Assembly: GCF_023101185.1 (NCBI RefSeq) | Contig: NZ_CP078077.1 | Coordinates: forward strand, 3,377,630 to 3,441,629 | Direction: 5' to 3' | Length of the DNA: 64,000 nt | Origin: Microbacterium galbinum | Lineage (GTDB): Bacteria > Actinomycetota > Actinomycetes > Actinomycetales > Microbacteriaceae | In this document: piece after piece, positions 54,481 to 64,000 of the stretch | Numbering within the stretch: the stretch's first letter is position 1 | How the letters are laid out: each line of letters begins with the position of its first letter | Translations under genes and position numbers: made by a program | The notes under the pieces: model-generated | The model's database searches: none | Told to the model about the DNA's origin: nothing | The model's input: the letters and a program-made list of their open reading frames with translations, nothing else

Positions 54481-55749
54481 TCAGCCCTTCGTGATGCCGG
54501 AGATGTCGTGGAGGTATCCGATGCGGCCGTCATCGTGCCGGACGACGAAGGCGCCACCGCGGTCCTCGATCACGAGCGCCCAGGCCTGCGGGCCGATGCG
54601 GAAGATCGCCTCGCCGCGCTCATCGTGCACGTCGCGCTCGGACGGAGCGAGGATCCAGAAGGGCTGAGCGGCCTGCGCGGAATCGCGGGGACGGGTCGCC
54701 TCGGGATCCGTGACGACGGACTCGTCGCCGAACACGTCGGTCGGATGCTCCGCTGCCGCGCTGGCCGGAGCCGGCACCGGTTCGGCGACCTCTTCGAGGA
54801 AGGACTCGATCTCACCGGTGTCGGAGATGATCTCGGGGGTACGGGAGCGACGGGAGTACGACGGGGTGTATTCCTCCTCGGCGACCGCTTCCTCAGTACC
54901 TGTTCCTCCACCCGAGGCGTGCGCGACCAGCGGCACCTGCTGCGGCAGATCGAAGCGCGCGATCTCGTCGGTCGCGTAGCCGTCGGGGGTGTCGGTGTCG
55001 AGAGCGGCACGTCGCGTGGTCGGCGGCTCTGCACCGTCCCAGGATCCGTCGTGGGCCGAAACGGAATCGGGCGCGACCTGCTCGTTCGCGTCCGGCTCGG
55101 GCGCGAATGTCTCGGGTGCGAATGTCTCGGCTGCGGCGGCGCCCTCCGCATCGGCGGGGGCGGCGCGCTCGACCCGCGGGCGGGCGATCACCGGGCGCAC
55201 CGGGTTCGCGTTGCGATGCGCGAGAGTGACGAGGCGGCCGTGGAAGTCCTCTTTCAGGCCCGGGATGATCGGAGCGAAGACCGTCAGCGCGACCAGCGCG
55301 AGGGAAGCGAGGAGCTGCACGATGCCGACCCAGTTGAGGGTCCAGACACCGAACTCGATCGCCGCGGCGATCGATGACCACAGCGCGCTGATCCACGTCA
55401 CCGCCGAGACGGTGAAGGCGACCGATGCGAACTGATCGATCCCGAGGGAGCCGACTCGGCGGATGCCGTCGGGCGAGAACCGCCGCAGCACGAGCAGGAA
55501 CACAGCAGCCGTCGGCACGCCGATCGGCAGGATCCACTGGATACCCGCTCCCCAGATGGAGGTGCCACCGGTCAGCGGGAAGAAGGAGATGACGAAGGCG
55601 ATGAGCCAGACGCCGGCGATCGAGAGCTCCCGGAGGGTGAACCCGAGGATGCCGAACTCCGGCGTGACCTCTTCGTCGTACAGGACACCGTCATCATCGA
55701 GGAACGCCTCGTTCTCGGCATCCGCGTTGTCGGGGATATCGGTACTCAT
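54481..55749 (-). CDS. Multi-pass membrane protein with long Pro/Glu-rich cytoplasmic tail, unknown function
   Basis: A 422-aa protein. An acidic N-terminus (MSTDIPDNADAENEAFLDDDG) leads to four predicted transmembrane helices between about 40 and 170. A long hydrophilic low-complexity region follows (about 175-340, rich in Ala, Pro, Glu and Thr, with repeated FAPE units), then a folded-looking C-terminal domain (about 350-422) ending FWILAPSERDVHDERGEAIFRIGPQAWALVIEDRGGAFVVRHDDGRIGYLHDISGI. I do not recognise the family. ATG at 55749 has GAAAGGA upstream. It is followed by hisD after 1 nt. Confidence 0.8.
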   Translation of the reverse strand: MSTDIPDNADAENEAFLDDDGVLYDEEVTPEFGILGFTLRELSIAGVWLIAFVISFFPLTGGTSIWGAGIQWILPIGVPTAAVFLLVLRRFSPDGIRRVGSLGIDQFASVAFTVSAVTWISALWSSIAAAIEFGVWTLNWVGIVQLLASLALVALTVFAPIIPGLKEDFHGRLVTLAHRNANPVRPVIARPRVERAAPADAEGAAAAETFAPETFAPEPDANEQVAPDSVSAHDGSWDGAEPPTTRRAALDTDTPDGYATDEIARFDLPQQVPLVAHASGGGTGTEEAVAEEEYTPSYSRRSRTPEIISDTGEIESFLEEVAEPVPAPASAAAEHPTDVFGDESVVTDPEATRPRDSAQAAQPFWILAPSERDVHDERGEAIFRIGPQAWALVIEDRGGAFVVRHDDGRIGYLHDISGITKG

Positions 55750-55815
55750 GGGTCTTCCTTTCGTCACGACGCGCAGAGGGGGAGGCGCGTTCCGACGCGT
55801 CCTGATACTACCCGC

Positions 55816-59334
<3,519 letters not shown>

Positions 59335-59362
59335 GGTTCGAGTCTACTTTCGGCGTCCGACA
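59335..59362 (-). promoter_or_regulatory. RecA-NDp/PafBC-like leaderless promoter of dnaE
   Basis: Minus strand: TGTCGGAC (59355-59362), 8 nt beginning GCC, TAGACT (59341-59346), 6 nt, ATG start. Differs from the consensus octamer only at its last two bases; spacing is exact. Confidence 0.65.
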
Positions 59363-59390
59363 TCGGGTCGCCGATCGGGCTCCGCGGGTG

Positions 59391-59966
59391 TCAGTCCGAC
59401 AGGTCGAGCCGCATCAGCACGCGCGGGAATCCGTTCAGACGCGAAGTCGTCTCGGCCGACTTCTCGAAGCCCGCCCGCTCGAACAGCGCGCGCGTGCCGA
59501 CGTAGGCCATCGTCAGGTCGACCCGCTCCCCCGCGTTGTCGACCGGATACGCCTCGATCGCGGGCGCCCCCTGTGCGCGTGCGAAAGCGACCGCCCCGTC
59601 GACCAGGGCGTGCGAGATGCCCTGCTTGCGATGCCCCGGACGCACCCGGATGCACCACAACGACCAGACGTCGACGTCGTCGACGTACGGGATCCTGCGA
59701 TTGGTGGCGAAACTCGTGTCGCGTCGAGGATGCACCGCCGCCCAGCCGACCGGCTCGTCGTCGAGATAGGCGATCACCCCGGGAGGCGGGTCTTCCGCGC
59801 AGAGACCGCGCACACGCGCGGCGCGTTCCTCGCCGCGGAGCTCCTGGTTCTCGGCGTTGCCGATCCGATAACTCAGGCAGAAGCAGACGTTCGACGTCGG
59901 TTTCTTCGGGCCGACCAGGGTCGCGACGTCGGCGAAGACCGTGGCGGGCCGAACCTCGATGTCCAT
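59391..59966 (-). CDS. GNAT-family acetyltransferase under a damage-type promoter
   Basis: A 191-aa GNAT protein. The acetyl-CoA site is WSLWCIRVRPGHRKQGISHALVDGAVAFARAQG, with the R-x-x-G-x-S/A turn at RKQGIS. The N-terminal NVCFCLSYRIGNAENQELRGEERAARVRGLCAED stretch holds closely spaced cysteines and is specific to this subgroup. Substrate unknown. ATG at 59966 is placed 6 nt after a GATACT -10-like hexamer. The gene lies between the rluA-family gene and dnaE, and shares the promoter architecture of uvrA, uvrB and dnaE. Confidence 0.88.
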   Translation of the reverse strand: MDIEVRPATVFADVATLVGPKKPTSNVCFCLSYRIGNAENQELRGEERAARVRGLCAEDPPPGVIAYLDDEPVGWAAVHPRRDTSFATNRRIPYVDDVDVWSLWCIRVRPGHRKQGISHALVDGAVAFARAQGAPAIEAYPVDNAGERVDLTMAYVGTRALFERAGFEKSAETTSRLNGFPRVLMRLDLSD

Positions 59967-59994
59967 GACCTCAGTATCTCCCCGGCATCCGACA
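59967..59994 (-). promoter_or_regulatory. RecA-NDp/PafBC-like leaderless promoter of the GNAT gene
   Basis: Minus strand: TGTCGGAT (59987-59994), 8 nt beginning GCC, GATACT (59973-59978), 6 nt, ATG start. Mismatches are the last two octamer bases and the first -10 base. Confidence 0.55.
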
Positions 59995-60014
59995 TCCGCC
60001 GGAGCGACGAGTGA

Positions 60015-60935
60015 TCACTCGTCTCGGAGGACCGCCAGGGCGTGCTGGAAATCGGCCGGATACGGTGACTCGAACTGCACCCAGTCGCCGGTAGCCGGAT
60101 GCGAGAACGCGAGCTGATGCGCATGCAACCACTGCCGCGTGAGACCGAGGCGGGCAGACAGGGTGGGGTCGGCCCCGTAGAGAGGATCACCGACGCACGG
60201 ATGCCGGTGCGCGGCCATGTGCACGCGGATCTGGTGAGTGCGTCCGGTCTCGAGATGGATCTCGAGCAGCGACGCACCGGGGAACGCCTCGAGCGTCTCG
60301 TAGTGGGTGACCGAGGGCTTGCCGTCGGGGGTGACCGCGAACTTCCAGGAGTGGTTCGGGTGCCGACCGATCGGCGCATCGATCGTGCCCGCGAGCGGGT
60401 CGGGATGCCCCTGAACCACCGCGTGATAGATCTTCTCGACCGTGCGCTCTTTGAAGGCGCGCTTGAGGTGCGTGTAGGCGGTCTCGGTCTTGGCGACGAC
60501 CATCAGGCCGCTCGTGCCGACGTCGAGCCGGTGCACCACGCCCTGACGCTCGGGCGCACCGCTGGTCGCGACCCGGAAGCCGGCGGCCGCCAGCGCACCC
60601 ACCACCGTCGGCCCCTCCCAACCGAGGGAGGGATGAGCCGCGACACCGGTCGGCTTGTCGACCACGACGATGTCGTCATCATCGAAGACGATCCCGAGTT
60701 CGGGCACCGCGATCGGAACGATCTTCGGACCTTCCTTGGGCTGCCATTCGACCTCAAGCCAGCCCCCACCGCGCAGCCTGTCGGACTTGTCGAGGGTCAC
60801 GCCGTCGAGGCGCACGCCGCCCGACGCCGCGACCTCCGCAGCGAAGGTTCGCGAGAAACCGAGCATCTTCGCGAGAGCGGTGTCGACGCGCGCGCCCTCG
60901 AGGCCGTCGGGCACCGGCAGTGAACGCGACTCCAC
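60015..60935 (-). CDS. RluA-family 23S rRNA pseudouridine synthase
   Basis: A 306-aa pseudouridine synthase. An N-terminal S4 RNA-binding domain (about 16-62) precedes the catalytic domain with [15 protein letters not shown] (catalytic Asp138), KPTGVAAHP and the C-terminal [14 protein letters not shown]. It most likely modifies 23S rRNA as RluD does, though the exact uridines cannot be read from sequence. GTG at 60935 begins 2 nt after the lspA stop, so it is co-transcribed with lspA. Confidence 0.94.
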   Translation of the reverse strand: MESRSLPVPDGLEGARVDTALAKMLGFSRTFAAEVAASGGVRLDGVTLDKSDRLRGGGWLEVEWQPKEGPKIVPIAVPELGIVFDDDDIVVVDKPTGVAAHPSLGWEGPTVVGALAAAGFRVATSGAPERQGVVHRLDVGTSGLMVVAKTETAYTHLKRAFKERTVEKIYHAVVQGHPDPLAGTIDAPIGRHPNHSWKFAVTPDGKPSVTHYETLEAFPGASLLEIHLETGRTHQIRVHMAAHRHPCVGDPLYGADPTLSARLGLTRQWLHAHQLAFSHPATGDWVQFESPYPADFQHALAVLRDE

Positions 60936-60937
60936 GA

Positions 60938-61561
60938 TCAGCGCTCGTCTTCGACCGGCGCCGCCGGTCGTTCGACGACGTCGCGTGCCACGAGTTCCTG
61001 CTCCGCTGCCGCGGCCTCGGCCTCTTCCTCCGTCTCGACGGGCGCGTGGTCGCGCTCGCGGGAGCCATCGAAGCGCAGCCCGAAGACGACGAGCAGTGCG
61101 ACCGAGATCATGCCGCACACGATGAAGATGTCGGCGATGTTGAAGATCGCGGGCATCATCCAGGGCATCGAGATCATGTCGACCACGTGACCCACCGGGA
61201 AGCCGGGGTCGCGGAAGAGGCGATCTCCGAGGTTGCCGAGTACACCGCCGAGCAGCGCGCCGAGCACGACTGCCCAGAGCCGCGAGCGCAGACCGAACGC
61301 CTTCCAGACGATGACGCCGGCGACGACCGCGAGGGCGATCGTGAAGATCCAGGTGACGTCCGACCCGAGCGAGAACGCCGCTCCGGGATTGCGGACGTAG
61401 TACAGCTGAAGGAACTCACCGAGGACGGGAACCGGCTCCTGGTAGGGAAGGTTCTCGGTGGTGAGGTACTTCACAAACTGATCGGCGGCCAGCACGAGCG
61501 CTGCGAGAATCGCAACGATCGCGCCGGCCGCCGACCGACGAAGGGGAAGGCGTGGGCTCAA
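60938..61561 (-). CDS. lspA: Lipoprotein signal peptidase
   Basis: Membrane aspartyl peptidase of 207 aa that cleaves lipoprotein signal peptides after lipid addition. Four transmembrane helices (about 13-30, 65-85, 92-110, 138-160); catalytic Asp in [22 protein letters not shown] and in FNIADIFI. A hydrophilic Glu/Ala-rich C-terminal tail of about 45 residues is longer than in E. coli. The start appears to be TTG (61561), 10 nt after the divIVA stop. It would process the lipoproteins predicted elsewhere in the window. Confidence 0.95.
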   Translation of the reverse strand: MSPRLPLRRSAAGAIVAILAALVLAADQFVKYLTTENLPYQEPVPVLGEFLQLYYVRNPGAAFSLGSDVTWIFTIALAVVAGVIVWKAFGLRSRLWAVVLGALLGGVLGNLGDRLFRDPGFPVGHVVDMISMPWMMPAIFNIADIFIVCGMISVALLVVFGLRFDGSRERDHAPVETEEEAEAAAAEQELVARDVVERPAAPVEDER

Positions 61562-61571
61562 GACCTACGAC

Positions 61572-62183
61572 CTACAGTCCGATCGCGGAGACGGGCGTCG
61601 AGTCCGTGGAAGCCGACTTCTCGTCGAGGTCGCGGAGCTGACCCTCGATGTAGCCGCGCAGCTGCGAACGGTAGTCGCGCTCGAAGTTGCGGAGCTCGGT
61701 GATCCGGGCCTCGAGCGTGTTGCGCTCGCGCTCGAGTCGAGCCGACTCCTCGCGCTGCTTCGCCTCCGCCTCGGTGCGGATACGGGCCACCTCGGTCTCG
61801 GCGTCGGCGATGAGCTGGTTGCGCTTCGCCTCACCCTCGGCGACGTGCTCGTCGTGCAGACGCTGCGCGAGCTCGATGATCCCGGCGGTCGCCGTGGCGG
61901 AGCCGGAGGGAGCGGACTCCGCAGGAGCCTCGGCGACGGGTGCCGGAGCCGCAGGCGCGGGGGCCTCGGCGACCGGAGCGGCCTCGGCCGACTCTGCGGC
62001 GGGCGTGGCGCCCGACTCGTAAGCGGCCAGCTTGGCCTTGAGCTCGACGTTCTCCTCGAGGGCCTTGCGCCACTCGATGACGATCTCGTCGAGGAAGTCG
62101 TCCACCTCGTCCGGGTCGAAGCCGTCCTTGAAGCGAACGTGCTGGAACTGCTTGGTGACGACGTCATCCGGGGTAAGTGCCAT
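61572..62183 (-). CDS. divIVA: Cell-division/polar-growth protein DivIVA (Wag31-like)
   Basis: A 203-aa coiled-coil protein that marks curved membrane at poles and septum and organises wall growth. The N-terminal membrane-binding domain reads MALTPDDVVTKQFQHVRFKDGFDPDEVDDFLDEI with the exposed hydrophobic/basic loop (FKDGFD). A Pro/Ala-rich linker (about 55-100) and a second coiled coil (about 105-185) follow. ATG at 62183 has GAGGAG 6 nt upstream. Confidence 0.97.
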   Translation of the reverse strand: MALTPDDVVTKQFQHVRFKDGFDPDEVDDFLDEIVIEWRKALEENVELKAKLAAYESGATPAAESAEAAPVAEAPAPAAPAPVAEAPAESAPSGSATATAGIIELAQRLHDEHVAEGEAKRNQLIADAETEVARIRTEAEAKQREESARLERERNTLEARITELRNFERDYRSQLRGYIEGQLRDLDEKSASTDSTPVSAIGL

Positions 62184-62272
62184 GATGGCTCCTCTTTCGG
62201 TGAGTTCGGTTGCCAGTGTCGATATGGCGTGGTCGTGATGTGGCGCGAACCCGGGGCGCGCACCTGGGAGCC

Positions 62273-62278
62273 AGCATA
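62273..62278 (-). promoter_or_regulatory. -10 box candidate of divIVA
   Basis: TATGCT on the minus strand about 90 nt before the divIVA ATG, in the 152-bp yggT-divIVA gap. Confidence 0.4.
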
Positions 62279-62335
62279 GCCCCCGCACCTTGGCGCCGCG
62301 ATGTCACGACACCCAGGAGTGAGAACTGGCAGGGG

Positions 62336-62632
62336 TCAGATGAAGAGCCGGACGATGTTCATCAGGATCAGCACGATGAGCATCGTCAGGGCGAAACCGA
62401 AGTCCAACGACAGCGTGCCGATCCGCAGGGGCGGGATGATCCGCCGGAAGAACCGGATGGGCGGATCGGTCACCGTGTAAGCGGCTTCGGCGACGACCAG
62501 GCCGAAGCCCTTCGGTCGCCACTCCCTGTTGAACAGCGGGATGTAGTCGAGGATCAGCCTCGCGAAGAGGACGAAGATGTACAGCAGCAGCACCAGATGG
62601 ATGATGCTCGCGGCGATCGAGACCAGCTGCAC
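62336..62632 (-). CDS. YggT-family membrane protein
   Basis: A 98-aa protein with two predicted transmembrane segments (about 5-28 and 75-97) and the family motif DPPIRFFRRIIPPLRIGTLSLDFGF. YggT proteins are conserved in division clusters between sepF and divIVA, with an unclear role in envelope or osmotic functions. GTG start (62632), 6 nt after the sepF stop. Confidence 0.94.
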   Translation of the reverse strand: MQLVSIAASIIHLVLLLYIFVLFARLILDYIPLFNREWRPKGFGLVVAEAAYTVTDPPIRFFRRIIPPLRIGTLSLDFGFALTMLIVLILMNIVRLFI

Positions 62633-62638
62633 GGCTTA

Positions 62639-63115
62639 CTACTGATCGAAGCCCGCGGACTCCGCGTCCGCGTGCGCGATACCCCCCTGGCCCGAGACAG
62701 CGATGTTCTCCGGCGAGAGCAGGAAGACCTTCGAGGTCACGCGCTCGATACGACCGTAGAGGCCGAGGGAGAGACCGCTGGCGAAGTCGATGAGACGGCG
62801 GGCGTCTGCATCGCTCATCTGGGACAGGTTGATGATGACCGGAACGCCCTCGCGGAAGCTCTCGGCGATCAGCTGGGCGTCGCGGTACTGCTTGGGGTGG
62901 ACCGTCAGGATCTCGTTCACGGCACCCACCGAAGGCTGACGGACGGCGACGGGGCGGCGCAACGGGGTGACGGGAGCCGGTGCCGGCTCTTCACGGTCAC
63001 GGTCGCGGTCGCGCTCTCGGTGAGCGCGAGCGGGTGCCTGCTGCTCTTCTTCATAGGCTTCTTCCTCATCGGCGAGGCCCAGGTACACCATGGTCTTCTT
63101 CAGCGGGTTACCCAT
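62639..63115 (-). CDS. sepF: Cell division protein SepF
   Basis: A 158-aa protein that anchors FtsZ to the membrane and aligns its filaments. It has an N-terminal amphipathic segment ([14 protein letters not shown]), an Arg/Asp/Glu-rich linker (about 30-60), and the SepF fold with [57 protein letters not shown] at 63115 has GGAGG 5 nt upstream. Actinobacteria lack FtsA, making SepF the main membrane tether. Confidence 0.97.
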   Translation of the reverse strand: MGNPLKKTMVYLGLADEEEAYEEEQQAPARAHRERDRDRDREEPAPAPVTPLRRPVAVRQPSVGAVNEILTVHPKQYRDAQLIAESFREGVPVIINLSQMSDADARRLIDFASGLSLGLYGRIERVTSKVFLLSPENIAVSGQGGIAHADAESAGFDQ

Positions 63116-63158
63116 CGTGTCCTCCGGTTCGAACGATACGGGTTGGTCTTTGTAGAGG

Positions 63159-63839
63159 TTAACCCCGGTCGGGGCGGGGGCCGGTGATTGCCGACCCGAT
63201 CCGAAGGTGTGTCGCGCCTGCGGCGATGGCCTCGGCGAAGTCCCCGGTCATCCCCGCGGAGATCCACGTGGCGTCGGGAGCGACCCCGCGCACCTCCTCG
63301 GCGACGCGGTGCAGACGCGCGAAAGCGGATGCCGGTTCCTCGTCGAGAGGGGCGACGGCCATGACCCCGCGCAGTCGGAGCGACGGGAGCGCGAGGACGT
63401 GCTCGGCGAGAGCTGCGGCCTCGGCGGGCTGGACGCCACCCCGCCCGGCGTCGGGCGTGAGATTGATCTGGACGAGCACGTCGAGGACGCTGTCGTCCTC
63501 GACGGCACGATGCAGCGCGTCGGCAAGGCGCACCCGATCCACGGAGTGGACGATGTCAGCGCTGCGACGGATCGCCGCCGCCTTGTTCGTCTGCGCCTGA
63601 CCGATGAAATGCCAGGTGAGGTCCAGCGCCTCGAGCTCGTCGCGCTTCACGGACAGCTCCTGCTGCCGGTTCTCCCCGACCTCCCGCACCCCGAGAGAAG
63701 CGAGCTCGCGCACGAGCTCTGCGGGATGGAACTTCGTCACGACGATGCGGCTGATCTCGGTCGCATCTCGCCCGGCCCGGCGCGCGGCGTCGGCGATCTG
63801 CTCGTCGATCGCCGACAGCCGCGCTCCCAGGTCGGTCAC
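63159..63839 (-). CDS. YggS-family pyridoxal phosphate homeostasis protein
   Basis: A 226-aa PLP-binding TIM-barrel protein. PLP lysine is Lys36 in RIVVTKFHP; other motifs are [48 protein letters not shown] and [14 protein letters not shown]...[10 protein letters not shown]. It buffers PLP and affects amino-acid pools. The GTG (63839) overlaps the ftsZ stop (GTGA), the usual ftsZ-yggS-sepF order. Confidence 0.95.
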   Translation of the reverse strand: MTDLGARLSAIDEQIADAARRAGRDATEISRIVVTKFHPAELVRELASLGVREVGENRQQELSVKRDELEALDLTWHFIGQAQTNKAAAIRRSADIVHSVDRVRLADALHRAVEDDSVLDVLVQINLTPDAGRGGVQPAEAAALAEHVLALPSLRLRGVMAVAPLDEEPASAFARLHRVAEEVRGVAPDATWISAGMTGDFAEAIAAGATHLRIGSAITGPRPDRG

Positions 63840-64000
63840 TTCAGGAATTCGGGGATGTCGATGTCGTCGTCGGCGAACGCCGGCTCGATGCTGGTCGTGT
63901 GCGTGCGCTGAGGAGCCGCGGAGGGCTCGGTCTCGGTGGTCTCGTCCTCCGCCACGGCATCCTTCTCGTCCGAGAGCGCGACCTCCGGCAGCGTCGCGGT
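63836..64000 (-). CDS. ftsZ: Cell division protein FtsZ, C-terminal end (partial)
   Basis: The last 54 codons of a gene entering from the right edge. The sequence is an acidic Thr/Glu/Pro-rich linker ending [18 protein letters not shown], which is the conserved FtsZ C-terminal peptide that binds SepF in actinobacteria. It is followed directly by yggS and sepF, confirming the identity. The GTPase domain lies outside the window. Confidence 0.92.
   Translation of the reverse strand, partial: TATLPEVALSDEKDAVAEDETTETEPSAAPQRTHTTSIEPAFADDDIDIPEFLK

Overview
The window is about 69% GC, dense and collinear, and reads as a chromosomal segment of a Microbacteriaceae actinobacterium, most probably Microbacterium. 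Supporting signs are RbpA, WhiA, the Wag31-type DivIVA/SepF/YggT division cluster, the qcrCAB plus ctaCDEF actinobacterial respiratory supercomplex with a diheme QcrC, frequent GTG/TTG starts, many 1-4 nt start/stop overlaps, and a TANNNT-type -10 box (often TAGACT). I see no IS element, prophage, CRISPR array or rRNA operon. No gene-free stretch reaches 300 bases.

Layout. 1-158: 5' end of a lipoprotein gene. 328-4296: valS with a coupled small ORF, a GyrI-like protein and a Nudix hydrolase coupled to clpX. 4293-16861: the protein quality-control block clpX ... clpP2-clpP1, a TPR protein and tig. It is interrupted by two accessory blocks: a four-gene set (DUF6507/WXG-like protein, DUF1023-type hydrolase, two duplicated lipoproteins; 5759-8970) and a deo operon (SorC regulator, deoC, an aldehyde dehydrogenase and a short dehydrogenase paralogue lacking the catalytic region; 9115-13353). 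16922-18495: divergent tRNA-Pro and tRNA-Gly, and a membrane protein with an HEVGH motif. 18572-25099: rbpA-secG, tpiA-pgk-gap, sodA, whiA, rapZ. 25133-34447: uvrC-uvrA, an OhrR-type regulator, a TfoX-domain protein, uvrB and an MFS transporter. 34444-38701: coaE, rpsA, a 5'-3' exonuclease and a PHP-domain protein.

38710-49447: trpD, ctaE-qcrCAB, a RidA/GNAT/rhodanese group, ctaF-ctaD-ctaC and an A-type Fe-S carrier. 49550-55749: M20 dipeptidase, DUF3043 protein, pyrD, nrdR, hisD and an unknown membrane protein. 55816-64000: dnaE1, a GNAT protein, an RluA-family pseudouridine synthase, lspA, divIVA, yggT, sepF, yggS and the 3' end of ftsZ.

The most interesting signal is regulatory. uvrA, uvrB, dnaE1, the 5'-3' exonuclease and an uncharacterised GNAT gene share one promoter layout: TGTCGG-type octamer, exactly 8 nt beginning GCC, a -10-like hexamer, exactly 6 nt, then the start codon. 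The uvrA and uvrB copies match the LexA-independent RecA-NDp/PafBC consensus (TGTCRGTG-N8-TANNNT). All five predict leaderless mRNAs and suggest a damage-response regulon that includes the GNAT gene. Other leads are the WXG/hydrolase/duplicated-lipoprotein locus, an OhrR-type sensor divergent from a small Cys-rich protein instead of ohr, and a DtxR/IdeR-like palindrome upstream of the respiratory operon. These rest on reading the sequence only; no database search was run.
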